64,000 bases of DNA. Origin: XYD12-FULL-36-8 sp964391015 (GTDB taxonomy: Bacteria > Bacteroidota > Ignavibacteria > Ignavibacteriales > Ignavibacteriaceae). The stretch lies in the NCBI GenBank assembly GCA_964391015.1, contig CAYMKU010000014.1, positions 22,015 through 86,014 of the forward strand. The letters are read 5' to 3'. The position numbers and the translations under genes are program-made. The notes under the pieces were generated by a model that did no database searches, was not told where the DNA came from, and was given only the letters and a program-made list of their open reading frames with translations. Positions 45,137-54,730 of this stretch are shown in pieces (position 1 is the first letter of the stretch; each line of letters starts with the position of its first letter).

Positions 45137-45985
45137 ATGGAAGAAATTCTATATTATGGCAAAATTAGGGATGGTAAGCCTGGACAGCTAACTAAGAATA
45201 GTTATAAAATTATATATGATAAAAAATGGCATTACGCCAAACTCAAACCAAGGCCTAAAATATATTATAAAGATGATACTTATCGAAATTTGGTCAACAA
45301 CTCAGCATCTATAGAAAACTACTTTAAAGAACATGATGTTCAACAAATTAGCTACTCGAAATTTATATTACCATATATTGAACGGGGAAATATAGTAGCA
45401 GATTTTGGATGCGGAGGAGGAACTATCCTCGATTTGTTAAAAGGTATATCAAAAATAACAATTGCTGTTGAACCCTTTTTAGGTTTTAAAAAATCATTAG
45501 AAGAAAGGGAGCACAAATATTTTGCTTCGTTAAAATCTGCGCATAGACTTTATAAACGAAGTATAAACCTTGGCCTTTCAATACATGTAATCGAACATAC
45601 CTCAAACCCAGTTACTTATTTACAGAACATTTATAAAATGTTAGATGTGAATGGGAAATTAATCTTATTTACACCAAACTTAAATGATATTTTATTAAAA
45701 TTATATCCATCAGCATATAAACAATTTTTCTTTCGAAAAGTGCATAATTATTATTTCAGCGGTAAAAGTTTAGAATTACTTGGTAAATTTGTTGGTTTTA
45801 ATAAAGTCAAAATATTTTACTACCATGAATTTGGACTTAGCAATGCATTTAATTGGTTGAAATTTTCTGAAGCTAAGGGAAATATTAAATACGATTTTAT
45901 TAATGAGGAAGTCGATAAAAATTGGATTAAATTTCTTGAAGACAGTGGTCAGGCTTATAGTGTTGGTGCGTTGTATCAAAAATAA
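45137..45985 (+). CDS. Class I SAM-dependent methyltransferase
   Basis: Protein of 282 aa with a Methyltransf_23-like core: VADFGCGGGTILDLL (motif I, about residues 92-106), then LSIHVIEHTSNPVTYLQNIYKML and LILFTPNLND. The substrate is unknown; by context it modifies a sugar or lipid-linked glycan. It is followed after 3 nt by a capsule-type transferase gene, which suggests translational coupling. Confidence 0.82.
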   Translation: MEEILYYGKIRDGKPGQLTKNSYKIIYDKKWHYAKLKPRPKIYYKDDTYRNLVNNSASIENYFKEHDVQQISYSKFILPYIERGNIVADFGCGGGTILDLLKGISKITIAVEPFLGFKKSLEEREHKYFASLKSAHRLYKRSINLGLSIHVIEHTSNPVTYLQNIYKMLDVNGKLILFTPNLNDILLKLYPSAYKQFFFRKVHNYYFSGKSLELLGKFVGFNKVKIFYYHEFGLSNAFNWLKFSEAKGNIKYDFINEEVDKNWIKFLEDSGQAYSVGALYQK

Positions 45986-45988
45986 AAA

Positions 45989-47539
45989 ATGTTAAAAAAA
46001 ATCCTAAAAAATAGTGAAGTCATAAGAAGTTCATTTGAACGCTTATCTGGAAGCCAAATTTCCCACATCGGTAATTCAAAACAAGCAATCGAACAATGGT
46101 TAAGCAAACTTGAAAACGTACCGCCTGCCAAAGGAAAAGTTTTAATAACAGCGTTAAGAAATAACACATGGATAGAATGGGCTGCTTATTGTTCGGCAGT
46201 AATAAGACAAATGGGTTTTGAAAGTACCTTGCTTTACAACGAAGGTGAGATTGTTAAGCTGTACAAAAGTCCTCTCTTACGAAAATTTTGGTCATCTTTA
46301 AATAGGATCCCAGGATTAAAATTAGTAAATCTCGAGACATTGGCATACGATGAGCACAACTATCATCATTATTTGAGTCAGAACGAATCCGCTTGCATTG
46401 CAGCACTTGCCTATGATTACCATATAGAATCTGCAGAAATTGTTGATCATCCTGAAAAATACGGTAAAGAATTATTATCCCTAAAAGATAAATCGGCGAA
46501 GAATGGTGCTCGTTTATTCAAATATTGCAAAGGAAGTAAGTTTCATATTTTTTTATGTTATAGTGGAATAATCCATGATACAAGCATGCTATTGCAGGGA
46601 GCAATTGATGCAGGACAAGAAACAGTATGTGTGGAAGGATGGGCATGGAGACCTGGTCACATGATATACAACTTTAACGCTCCGGCTCTAGAATATAATG
46701 TTAGGGGGTGGATGAATTATTTATCTAAATTTGAAAAGAATAAAGATACAGATATAAAGAAGTATTTTGATTTTTTAGATGGTGCTGAACCTGAGAATGA
46801 ATGGTTAAACAATTTTTATAATGTACAAAAAACAAAAATAGCAAAGGACCTTCCATCAAACATAAAAAATTTCATTCAAGGGAAAGAAAAAATTTTTTTA
46901 CTTGCTTCAAATGTGATTGGTGACAGTTCAATGATGAATCGGGAAACCATTTTCCGCAGCCACAAAGAATTTTTAGAACAAACAACCACCTATTTTATGG
47001 ATAACCCTAATTTGAAGTTAATTATCAGAGCACATCCAGGAGAAAGTTGGGTTAAGAGTAAAGTGGTTGTAAGAATGGGAAAACTTGCAAAGGAAATCGC
47101 TAAAGGAATCCCAAATATTTTGGTGATTGATTCTGATGAGAAGGTAAATACTTTTAGTCTCCTTCCATTCTTACAAGCCGGATTAGTATGGATTAGCAGC
47201 GCCGGTGCTGACATCACTGCTCGAGGTGTTCCGGTAATAGCGGCGGCGAGACCAAAGTACAGTGACCTTGGTTTTGTATCTGAGCCAAAAAATAAAAATG
47301 AATATTTTGATTTAATAAAATTCCATTCAGAAAATAATTTAAGACCTTCCAAAGAACAAATACAATCAGCAAAAGATTATTTATATCTTGTATTTAAAGG
47401 ATTTTCATTTGAAGCTTATGGACGAAATTTTAGAGCTGATACATGCATTCTAAACAATATGCCAACTCAAGAGGAACACGATAGATTTTATAAAATTATA
47501 TTAAAATTAGAAACAGCACCAGATCAGTTAATAAATTAG
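45989..47539 (+). CDS. Capsule-synthesis type glycosyltransferase (KpsC/S-like)
   Basis: Protein of 516 aa with a GT-B like layout. The N-terminal part has KGKVLITALRNNTWIEW and the C-terminal part has LIIRAHPGE, then ISSAGADITARGVPVIAAARPKYSDLGF, which is the signature region of Capsule_synth family proteins that transfer Kdo or related sugars. That would fit a locus making a nonulosonic acid. No membrane span is visible. The family assignment is from motif memory and the donor sugar is not proven. Confidence 0.65.
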   Translation: MLKKILKNSEVIRSSFERLSGSQISHIGNSKQAIEQWLSKLENVPPAKGKVLITALRNNTWIEWAAYCSAVIRQMGFESTLLYNEGEIVKLYKSPLLRKFWSSLNRIPGLKLVNLETLAYDEHNYHHYLSQNESACIAALAYDYHIESAEIVDHPEKYGKELLSLKDKSAKNGARLFKYCKGSKFHIFLCYSGIIHDTSMLLQGAIDAGQETVCVEGWAWRPGHMIYNFNAPALEYNVRGWMNYLSKFEKNKDTDIKKYFDFLDGAEPENEWLNNFYNVQKTKIAKDLPSNIKNFIQGKEKIFLLASNVIGDSSMMNRETIFRSHKEFLEQTTTYFMDNPNLKLIIRAHPGESWVKSKVVVRMGKLAKEIAKGIPNILVIDSDEKVNTFSLLPFLQAGLVWISSAGADITARGVPVIAAARPKYSDLGFVSEPKNKNEYFDLIKFHSENNLRPSKEQIQSAKDYLYLVFKGFSFEAYGRNFRADTCILNNMPTQEEHDRFYKIILKLETAPDQLIN

Positions 47540-47557
47540 GTTAATTAATAGACAAAT

Positions 47558-48820
47558 TTGAATCTGAAATTCCTTACACGACATAAAACGATATCAAAAT
47601 ATTTACTTTCATCGTTTTTATCTCTCCCAATTTCCATAGTTGTAAGCTTTCTTACCTTCCGAAAAATTGATCCATATTTAATGGGAATATGGACAACGGT
47701 ATCAACTTTTGAAGCATATGCTTCATTTGTAAGAATCGGGGTTGTTAATGGAATGAACCGGGAATTACCTTATGCCTTAGGTGCGGGACAAAAAGAAACA
47801 GCTATAAGGTATGCGGAAACAACATTATCATTCACTCTTTTTAATATAATTTTAATTTTAATTGCTGCACCTTTTTTCATCTTTCACCTTGAACTGAATA
47901 GAATATTTCTTGCATGTATTAGTGTAATTCTTATTAGGGTTACAGCCACATTCTATACTTCTTATTTATCAGGTACTTTTCGATCCGATGATCAATTTAA
48001 TAAACTAAGCAATATTCAATTTATATTGCTGATAGTTAAATTAGCTGCAGCACCTTTGATCTTTTTCGGTATTTATGGTTTCTTAATCTTCGAACTGATC
48101 CAAGTGGTTGTAAATACTATACTTTTACACTATTACCGACCATTTCGTATTAAACCAAAATTTAGTAAAGAAGCATTTATCAGTTTACTGAAGATCGGAC
48201 TTCCGCTATTTACTACTTCGACTTTAATTAATTTTATAGACACTCTTCCAAGATTATATATAATTAAATTCGGCGATGTTAGATTGATGGGTGTATATGC
48301 CCCAATTCTCATGGTTTTATCCTATGTTTCAATGTTCCCAAATGTATTGTCAACTTATTTATACCCCAAATTATCATTTAAAATTGGAGAGTCAAGCGAT
48401 TCAATTTCTGTCTGGCAGAAGTTTAAGAAGATGAATGCTGTCTCGATAGGTTTCATTTTACTCAGCAGTGTAATAATCTACTTTGCCTTAGATTATTTTG
48501 TTTATTTTTTCCCCAAGTACACTGATTCACTTCCATACTTAAAAATTTCGGTACTTGCATATCCATTTGTTCTGTTCAAGTTAGGTCATATGTTCAATGC
48601 TATACTAAAAAAATATAACTATATGTACCTGTATGTAATTATGTATGTTTTAATTCAGGTTGCCACCCTTTTGGTTTTTTCATTTATTATAACTGACATT
48701 TTAAAAATTGTGCTCTATTCGCAAATAGTTACATTTACTTTTATGTTCTCAGTTAGTCTTTTAATGAGCTACAAAGCAGCGGCTACATTCTCACTGCAAA
48801 CAAAAACAATAGAAATTTAA
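47558..48820 (+). CDS. Wzx-type polysaccharide flippase
   Basis: Protein of 420 aa with about twelve membrane spans, probably flipping undecaprenyl-linked repeat units to the periplasm. The PST/MATE-like N-terminus (LLSSFLSLPISIVVSFLTFRKI) and an internal second half starting LLKIGLPLFTTSTLINF are typical. The start is a TTG at 47558; the next Met is 41 residues later and would cut off the first span. It lies between the Capsule_synth-like gene (18 nt) and a Wzy-like gene (23 nt). Confidence 0.82.
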   Translation: MNLKFLTRHKTISKYLLSSFLSLPISIVVSFLTFRKIDPYLMGIWTTVSTFEAYASFVRIGVVNGMNRELPYALGAGQKETAIRYAETTLSFTLFNIILILIAAPFFIFHLELNRIFLACISVILIRVTATFYTSYLSGTFRSDDQFNKLSNIQFILLIVKLAAAPLIFFGIYGFLIFELIQVVVNTILLHYYRPFRIKPKFSKEAFISLLKIGLPLFTTSTLINFIDTLPRLYIIKFGDVRLMGVYAPILMVLSYVSMFPNVLSTYLYPKLSFKIGESSDSISVWQKFKKMNAVSIGFILLSSVIIYFALDYFVYFFPKYTDSLPYLKISVLAYPFVLFKLGHMFNAILKKYNYMYLYVIMYVLIQVATLLVFSFIITDILKIVLYSQIVTFTFMFSVSLLMSYKAAATFSLQTKTIEI

Positions 48821-48843
48821 ACTCGTAAATAAAAAAGGAAGCT

Positions 48844-50193
48844 ATGGAAGGAATTATTCCACATAGAATTAAAAAAAGGAAAGTAAAACCATTAAGTAAA
48901 TTTTGGAGTTACTTTATTACTGTAGCTGCGTTGATGGTCGTAAATCCTTTTTTTTCAACAGCAGCATTTACCTATCAAGTTATTCTTTTATTTTTTTTAA
49001 TTGCTCTAGCAATTTATAAGAGAATAAAATTATTTGACAAGAAAATTGCTCTAGTTATACTTGCCGTATATTTCCTTATTGCTATGCAGTCTCTTTCATT
49101 TAAAACAATTTCCCCTGCTGCAATTTATAATCCATGGTTAGGTTTTTATATCCCCTTTTTAATTTATCGGCTATTGGGAATTAGCTTTTTTAAATATTTA
49201 GTGAAGGTGCTTTATGCAATTGCATTATTTACAACACCAATATGGTTTATGCAATCTACTCTCCCATTTGTTGATAGCTTTTTACAAAATGCAATTCATC
49301 AAGTTCTTCCTTATAGCTGGGGAACCGTACCAAGATCATTACTTATATATACAGCAGCTTGGGGTAATTTAATCTTTAATCAAGCCCTGGGTTTTTACAG
49401 AAATTCGGGTCTTTTTCATGAACCCGGTGGATATGCTGTTTTCCTAATTCTCGGGATTATAATAAATACTTTGTTACAACAAAGATTGTTCGATAAAAGA
49501 AATCTTGTATTTATTTTCTGCTTACTCACCACGTTATCTACATCAGGGTATATATCTCTGTTTATAGTTATTTTTGCGTTTTTTGTTAGGTTGAAAAGTA
49601 CCCTCCCTATTAAAATAGCAGGAATTATTGTTTTTGCTTATTTCTCAATTAAAATTTATTATGCACAAGATTTTCTTAAAGAAAAAATTCAAGCACATTA
49701 TGAATCTGAATCCTATGCCGCATTTTCAAGTTATTTAGGAAAAACAACAGAGCAATCAGGGAGATTCTTCGCATTTTATGTGGGACTATCACGTATTTAT
49801 GCGAATCCCATCTTTGGTCAAGGAATTATTTCTGCAACTTCGCTCGTGGGTTTGGGAAAACTACACGCAGCTTCTACATCCGGATATGGTATTATGGATA
49901 TGCTTGCATCTTATGGTATCTTTTTTGGTTCATTCTATATCTATTATTTTTATGTAGGATTAGAAAGACTTAGAGCTAAAAAATCAAAATCCAAAGTTTT
50001 TATAATGATGCTTTTTATTTCAATGATGGCTATACTCAGTACGCAGGGACTCATTAGAACAACAGTAATGGCAACACTTGTTATTTGGGGCTTATATTCA
50101 GAACGAGAAAAGAAAAATTCTATAATGCAAGAAATCGAAGAAAAGAATAATAAAAAAGAGGCAATAACCGTTTCACCTAATCATGTTAAGTGA
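48844..50193 (+). CDS. Wzy-like O-antigen/capsule polymerase
   Basis: Protein of 449 aa with about ten to twelve spans. Periplasmic loops include GLFHEPGGYAVFL and FGQGIISATSLVGLGKLHAAS, which resemble polymerase active-site loops. Its position directly after the flippase favours a Wzy role, whereas the other such protein (39188) may be a ligase. The 3' end overlaps the acetyltransferase gene by 11 nt. Confidence 0.72.
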   Translation: MEGIIPHRIKKRKVKPLSKFWSYFITVAALMVVNPFFSTAAFTYQVILLFFLIALAIYKRIKLFDKKIALVILAVYFLIAMQSLSFKTISPAAIYNPWLGFYIPFLIYRLLGISFFKYLVKVLYAIALFTTPIWFMQSTLPFVDSFLQNAIHQVLPYSWGTVPRSLLIYTAAWGNLIFNQALGFYRNSGLFHEPGGYAVFLILGIIINTLLQQRLFDKRNLVFIFCLLTTLSTSGYISLFIVIFAFFVRLKSTLPIKIAGIIVFAYFSIKIYYAQDFLKEKIQAHYESESYAAFSSYLGKTTEQSGRFFAFYVGLSRIYANPIFGQGIISATSLVGLGKLHAASTSGYGIMDMLASYGIFFGSFYIYYFYVGLERLRAKKSKSKVFIMMLFISMMAILSTQGLIRTTVMATLVIWGLYSEREKKNSIMQEIEEKNNKKEAITVSPNHVK

Positions 50194-50803
50194 TTTACTC
50201 ACCTCATTGTTTAATTATGTTTCCAACATAATGCTGTTTATAACTATGAAATTAGCAACATGGTGGAATTATTTTTATTGTTTGTTAATCGGGATAGAAT
50301 TGGGAAAACAAATTTCGTTTTATGGACGCACAATTTTTAAACGAAGAAGGAGATCAAGAATTGTAATCGGATCTGGATGTCGTTTCAGATCAAAGGAGAA
50401 ATCGAATTTGATCGGAATAAATCATCGATGCATTATAGCAACACATGCATCAGGCGCACAGATTGAGATTGGGGATGGCTGCGGGTTCAGCGGCACAGTT
50501 ATAGGGGCTTTTGATAAAATAATCTTAGAAAAAAATGTTCGCTGCGGTGCTAATACACTTATCACAGACAGCGATTGGCACCTTGACGATCCACGTGTAG
50601 GAAAGCCGAAACCTATATACATAAAAGAAAATGTTTGGCTGGGATATGGTGTTATAGTAATGAAAGGTGTTACTATAGGCGAAAATACTATTATTGGTTC
50701 AGGGAGCGTTGTTACAAAAGATATCCCGGCAAACGTGATAGCGGCGGGAAATCCTTGCAAAGTTATAAAACAGCTTCAACCCGCAACAGATCTGATCAAA
50801 TAA
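50183..50803 (+). CDS. Left-handed beta-helix O-acetyltransferase
   Basis: Protein of 206 aa. Residues 65-195 are hexapeptide repeats (IEIGDGCGFSGTVIGAF, VWLGYGVIVMKGVTIGENTIIGSGSVVTKDIP), ending in NPCKVIKQL, as in WcaF/NodL type acetyltransferases. The catalytic His is probably in TDSDWH. A hydrophobic stretch near 10-30 may hold it at the membrane. It overlaps the polymerase gene by 11 nt and likely acetylates a sugar of the polymer. Confidence 0.88.
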   Translation: MLSDLLTSLFNYVSNIMLFITMKLATWWNYFYCLLIGIELGKQISFYGRTIFKRRRRSRIVIGSGCRFRSKEKSNLIGINHRCIIATHASGAQIEIGDGCGFSGTVIGAFDKIILEKNVRCGANTLITDSDWHLDDPRVGKPKPIYIKENVWLGYGVIVMKGVTIGENTIIGSGSVVTKDIPANVIAAGNPCKVIKQLQPATDLIK

Positions 50804-50891
50804 CCCTCTTGTCTACATTCGTACGTATAATAGAATTGTCTTACCTTGAATGATACCGTGAGAAAACTTGAGAAGTACTCAAAATAAAATA

Positions 50892-52127
50892 ATGTACAAC
50901 ACAGTAATCCTGTCCGATCAAGATATTAGCCGCAAAACAGGTGCTGCATTCTCGAGAATGTATGAATATGCAAGAGGTCTTTCAACCAACGATGGAATCG
51001 CTACGTATATCTCATCACTTCTAATAAAAAATGACCTCTATGCTCTGCAACCAAACGATGAAAGAATTTATATAACCGGTAATGAAAGCATACGAAGATC
51101 AAATTTTTTTATGAACCGTTATTTCTGCTTTTTCCGAAAGAAAAGGCAGCTGCAAACCTTGTTAAAACACTTTCAAGGAGATTCAATAAACACTGTCTTC
51201 ATTATATATAATTTTTTCAGCACATTTTGGGAAGAATTATTTTTCCATTATTTACTAAAAAGAAAGGGATTCAGGGTATATACTGAGCGGAATGAAAGGA
51301 GTTTGGGAATTACGCTGAGCACATTAAATCCTAAAGGTCTGATCAAAAAAATCATATTCATATTTTTAAAAATGTTTGAAATCGTAAATTCCATTATCAA
51401 AGATGAGTCAGTAAGATTATATGATGGAGTAATTGTTATATCGTCCGTTCTTGAAAATTGGATTCAAAGGAGAAATAAGAACACTATACGAATTCCAGTT
51501 CTTGCAAACCATTTAGCTTTACTTAAACAAGTAGATTTTTCTATCAGCAGAAGCATATTTAAAATCGGATACACTGGATCAATAAGCTTTAATAGAGATG
51601 GTGTTGACATCCTAATCGAATCAATTAATAAGCTTGTGAAAAACTATGATGTAAAAATGATGCTGACGATTACTGGTTATGGTGCTAAACCAACCATCCA
51701 AGCAATAAAAGAAAAAATCACGGAATTTAATTTAGAAAGCACAATAACGCTGCATGGTTATGTAAGCAATGAACAATATACCGCAGTCGTTGATGAACAG
51801 GATATGTTCATAGTAATAAGACGGAATAATCTGCAAGGCAGGTATTCATTTTCAACAAAAATAGCCGAATACATGGCGCTCGGTAAGTTAGTATTAACAA
51901 CTCCGGTAAGCGACAATAAAATATTCATCAAAGATAATTATAACGGGTTTATCGCAGAGGATCTAAACTCTTCAAGCATCGCAAATAAAATATTTGAAAT
52001 TATGAATCTGCCGGAAAATAGACTTTGGGAGATTAAAAAAGCAGCAAGGAAAACAGCTCTGGAACAATTCAACATAGGAACATATTCCAACCAATTATTA
52101 ACTTTCTTATTTCCTATTAACAATTGA
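50892..52127 (+). CDS. GT4-like glycosyltransferase
   Basis: I choose the ATG at 50892 (411 aa, MYNTVILSDQDISRKTGAAF); a TTG eight codons earlier is the alternative. The GT-B C-terminal half shows IGYTGSISFNRDGVDILIESI and FSTKIAEYMALGKLVLTTPV with the E of the donor site. The N-terminal domain is compatible with a lipid-linked acceptor. It is coupled to the next glycosyltransferase by a TTGA overlap. Confidence 0.8.
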   Translation: MYNTVILSDQDISRKTGAAFSRMYEYARGLSTNDGIATYISSLLIKNDLYALQPNDERIYITGNESIRRSNFFMNRYFCFFRKKRQLQTLLKHFQGDSINTVFIIYNFFSTFWEELFFHYLLKRKGFRVYTERNERSLGITLSTLNPKGLIKKIIFIFLKMFEIVNSIIKDESVRLYDGVIVISSVLENWIQRRNKNTIRIPVLANHLALLKQVDFSISRSIFKIGYTGSISFNRDGVDILIESINKLVKNYDVKMMLTITGYGAKPTIQAIKEKITEFNLESTITLHGYVSNEQYTAVVDEQDMFIVIRRNNLQGRYSFSTKIAEYMALGKLVLTTPVSDNKIFIKDNYNGFIAEDLNSSSIANKIFEIMNLPENRLWEIKKAARKTALEQFNIGTYSNQLLTFLFPINN

Positions 52128-53227
52128 TATTTCATTTTATATCATCTTTAAAGCGCGGCGGAAGGGAGAGACAATTAGCTGTAATTGTAAAACACAGCGA
52201 TATAGAAAAATTCTCATCAAAAATAATATACCTTAATGACAAAGACGATGATTACCTCGAAGAATACGGCATAACTGATAAAAAAATAAAAATCAGCTCA
52301 CAGAAATTTATTCAGCGGTTAATTGAACTGCATAAACTTATTAAAGAAACAAATCCTGACATTATTTTTACGTGGGGTAATCTTGAATCAATTCTCGTTT
52401 TATTTTTAAAACCTTTCCATAAATTTATTTTTATTAATGGTTCAATACGCCACGGGATACGTTCTAATAAGTTCTGGCACTATGTTCGCACACTGATTCT
52501 TCACCTAGGCGGAATTGTAGTAGCTAATTCAAAAGCCGGTTTGAAAGCCGAAAAGCTAAAAAAAGGATATGTACTTTATAACGGAATAGATCATAAGAAA
52601 TTCAATAAACTTGATAAGAATGAAAAATTAGCAAAGAGGAACAAATTATTTAATACTTCAGATGATACAGTCTTTTTTATATCGATTGCGAATCTCGTAC
52701 CTTACAAAGATTATTTCACAGTATTGAAAGCACTGAAGGTGTTAAAGGAAGAAGGATATGATTTTTATTACATGATACTTGGTGATGGACCACTTCGCAC
52801 ACAAGTACAAAAAATAATTAATAAATTTAGAATTTCTTCAAATATTAAAATCATCGGGCATGTTCAGAACGTTAATGACTATCTGGAAATTTCAGATTAC
52901 TTAATACATTCGTCAAAGGGAGAAGGATGTTCAAATGCAATATTGGAAGCGATGTTTTCCGGGCTTCCGGTAATAGCCACTAATGTTGGCGGAACATCCG
53001 AATTAGTTTATAAAAAATCTTTTAGACTATTTGAATTCGGCGATTCAGAAAAATTGACAGAAATTCTGTTAAACCTTAAAAACGAATTCACAACTTTTGA
53101 TTCTGAGGCGGAAGAATATAAAAATCATCTTTCGAAATTTACTGTAGATACAATGATTTCTAATTATCAAATAATAATTGAGGAAGTCACCGCTTTGGAG
53201 AAATTTCAAAAACGACCACCTATTTGA
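52124..53227 (+). CDS. GT4 family glycosyltransferase
   Basis: Protein of 367 aa starting at the TTG at 52124, which overlaps the previous stop codon (TTGA). The N-terminus FHFISSLKRGGRERQLAV and the C-terminal EGCSNAILEAMFSGLPVIATNVGG with the E-x7-E motif are typical retaining GT4 enzymes (nucleotide-sugar dependent). It acts at the cytoplasmic face in repeat-unit assembly. Donor not predictable. Confidence 0.9.
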   Translation: MIFHFISSLKRGGRERQLAVIVKHSDIEKFSSKIIYLNDKDDDYLEEYGITDKKIKISSQKFIQRLIELHKLIKETNPDIIFTWGNLESILVLFLKPFHKFIFINGSIRHGIRSNKFWHYVRTLILHLGGIVVANSKAGLKAEKLKKGYVLYNGIDHKKFNKLDKNEKLAKRNKLFNTSDDTVFFISIANLVPYKDYFTVLKALKVLKEEGYDFYYMILGDGPLRTQVQKIINKFRISSNIKIIGHVQNVNDYLEISDYLIHSSKGEGCSNAILEAMFSGLPVIATNVGGTSELVYKKSFRLFEFGDSEKLTEILLNLKNEFTTFDSEAEEYKNHLSKFTVDTMISNYQIIIEEVTALEKFQKRPPI

Positions 53228-53256
53228 TCGAGATATAATAATAGACTAAAGCTAAA

Positions 53257-54726
53257 ATGTTATTTAATTCGTTTATTTTTTTGATTTACTTACCAATCAT
53301 TTTAGGATTCTATTATCTACTGCCTAAAAATACTAGAAAATTCACCCTATTACTTGCAAGTTATATTTTTTACGGATACTGGGATTATAGGTTTTTAAGT
53401 TTAATTCTGATCTCGACCTCTGTTGATTTCTTTGTTGGATTAAAACTTCATGAAACTACAGAAGAAAGAAAAAGAAAATTATTTTTGTATTTGAGTCTTT
53501 TTACAAATCTTGGGATACTTGGATTTTTTAAATACTACAATTTTTTTATCAGCAGTTTCGAGGGGATATTACAACACCTAGGGTTCTCATTAGATTTTCT
53601 GCACATTAAAGTGCTTCTGCCCATTGGAATTTCATTTTATACTTTTCAAACTTTAACTTATACCCTAGAAATATATAAACGGAATTTGACTCCAACAAAA
53701 AAATTCCTCGATTATGCAGTATTTATTTCATTTTTTCCACAGCTTCTGGCAGGACCAATTGGAAGAGCAAGCAAATTACTGCCGCAAATTACCACTTTGT
53801 CTGGTGCTAATAAAAATCAAGTAGAGCAAGGTATAACTCTGATTATAATAGGATTGTTCAAAAAGGTTTTAATTGGAGATGTGGCTGGTAGAATAACGGA
53901 CCATATTTTTGCTGAACCTGAGTTCTATAAATCCATTGAGCTGATTTCAGCAATACTTCTTTTTTCAATTCAAGTCTATGCAGATTTTTCAGGATATTCT
54001 CATATTGCGCGCGGTACAGCAAAATTATTTGGTATCGAATTAAGTAAGAATTTTGAACGACCTTATTTTTCTTCTAACATTACAGAATTTTGGAGAAGAT
54101 GGCACATTTCGTTATCTACATGGTTGCGAGATTACCTTTTTCTACCACTTGCATATACAAGCACAAGAAGAATTCCAAATAAGCAATACTTCGGATTGAG
54201 TTCTGAAAAAGTTGTTTATATTTTTTCGACAATGATAACGTTCATATTATGCGGGTTGTGGCATGGTGCTTCATGGAATTTTGTTTTTTGGGGTGCTTTA
54301 CACGGTATATATTTATCTGTTCATAGAATTATTTTAAAGAAAAAGAAAGTTCAACATCGTTTCAAATATCAAGGATTTACTAAAACAGTAAAATTCCTCC
54401 TTAAAGTTATCGGTACTTATTTTTTAGTTCTTTTTGCTTGGTCATTTTTTAGACTGACAGACTGGACTTCGATTAGCTTATTTTGGGACAAGTTAATACA
54501 CTGGCAAAGCAGTGAGTTTACGTTTCGATTTATTAAGATAACATTTTCATTTTATGCTGCATTAACAATCTATGATTTAGGGGAGTATTACTTTGGAGAG
54601 CAAGATTTTACGCTTTTATTAAAAAAGAAAGAATTTGCATATGGTATACTTGGAGTAATGTTCATTATAACATGTGCTTTTATATTTCAGTCTCAGTCAT
54701 TACCGTTTGTTTATTTTCAATTTTAA
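53257..54726 (+). CDS. MBOAT O-acyltransferase (AlgI-like)
   Basis: Membrane protein of 489 aa with about ten spans. The MBOAT signature is clear: the region GLWHGASWNFVFWGALHG with H336 and the conserved H349, and RPYFSSNITEFWRRWHISLSTWLRDYLFLPL before it. Members such as AlgI pass acetyl groups across the membrane for O-acetylation of exopolysaccharide. The next gene encodes an SGNH partner, as in alginate and cellulose acetylation systems. Confidence 0.92.
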   Translation: MLFNSFIFLIYLPIILGFYYLLPKNTRKFTLLLASYIFYGYWDYRFLSLILISTSVDFFVGLKLHETTEERKRKLFLYLSLFTNLGILGFFKYYNFFISSFEGILQHLGFSLDFLHIKVLLPIGISFYTFQTLTYTLEIYKRNLTPTKKFLDYAVFISFFPQLLAGPIGRASKLLPQITTLSGANKNQVEQGITLIIIGLFKKVLIGDVAGRITDHIFAEPEFYKSIELISAILLFSIQVYADFSGYSHIARGTAKLFGIELSKNFERPYFSSNITEFWRRWHISLSTWLRDYLFLPLAYTSTRRIPNKQYFGLSSEKVVYIFSTMITFILCGLWHGASWNFVFWGALHGIYLSVHRIILKKKKVQHRFKYQGFTKTVKFLLKVIGTYFLVLFAWSFFRLTDWTSISLFWDKLIHWQSSEFTFRFIKITFSFYAALTIYDLGEYYFGEQDFTLLLKKKEFAYGILGVMFIITCAFIFQSQSLPFVYFQF

Positions 54727-54730
54727 TGTA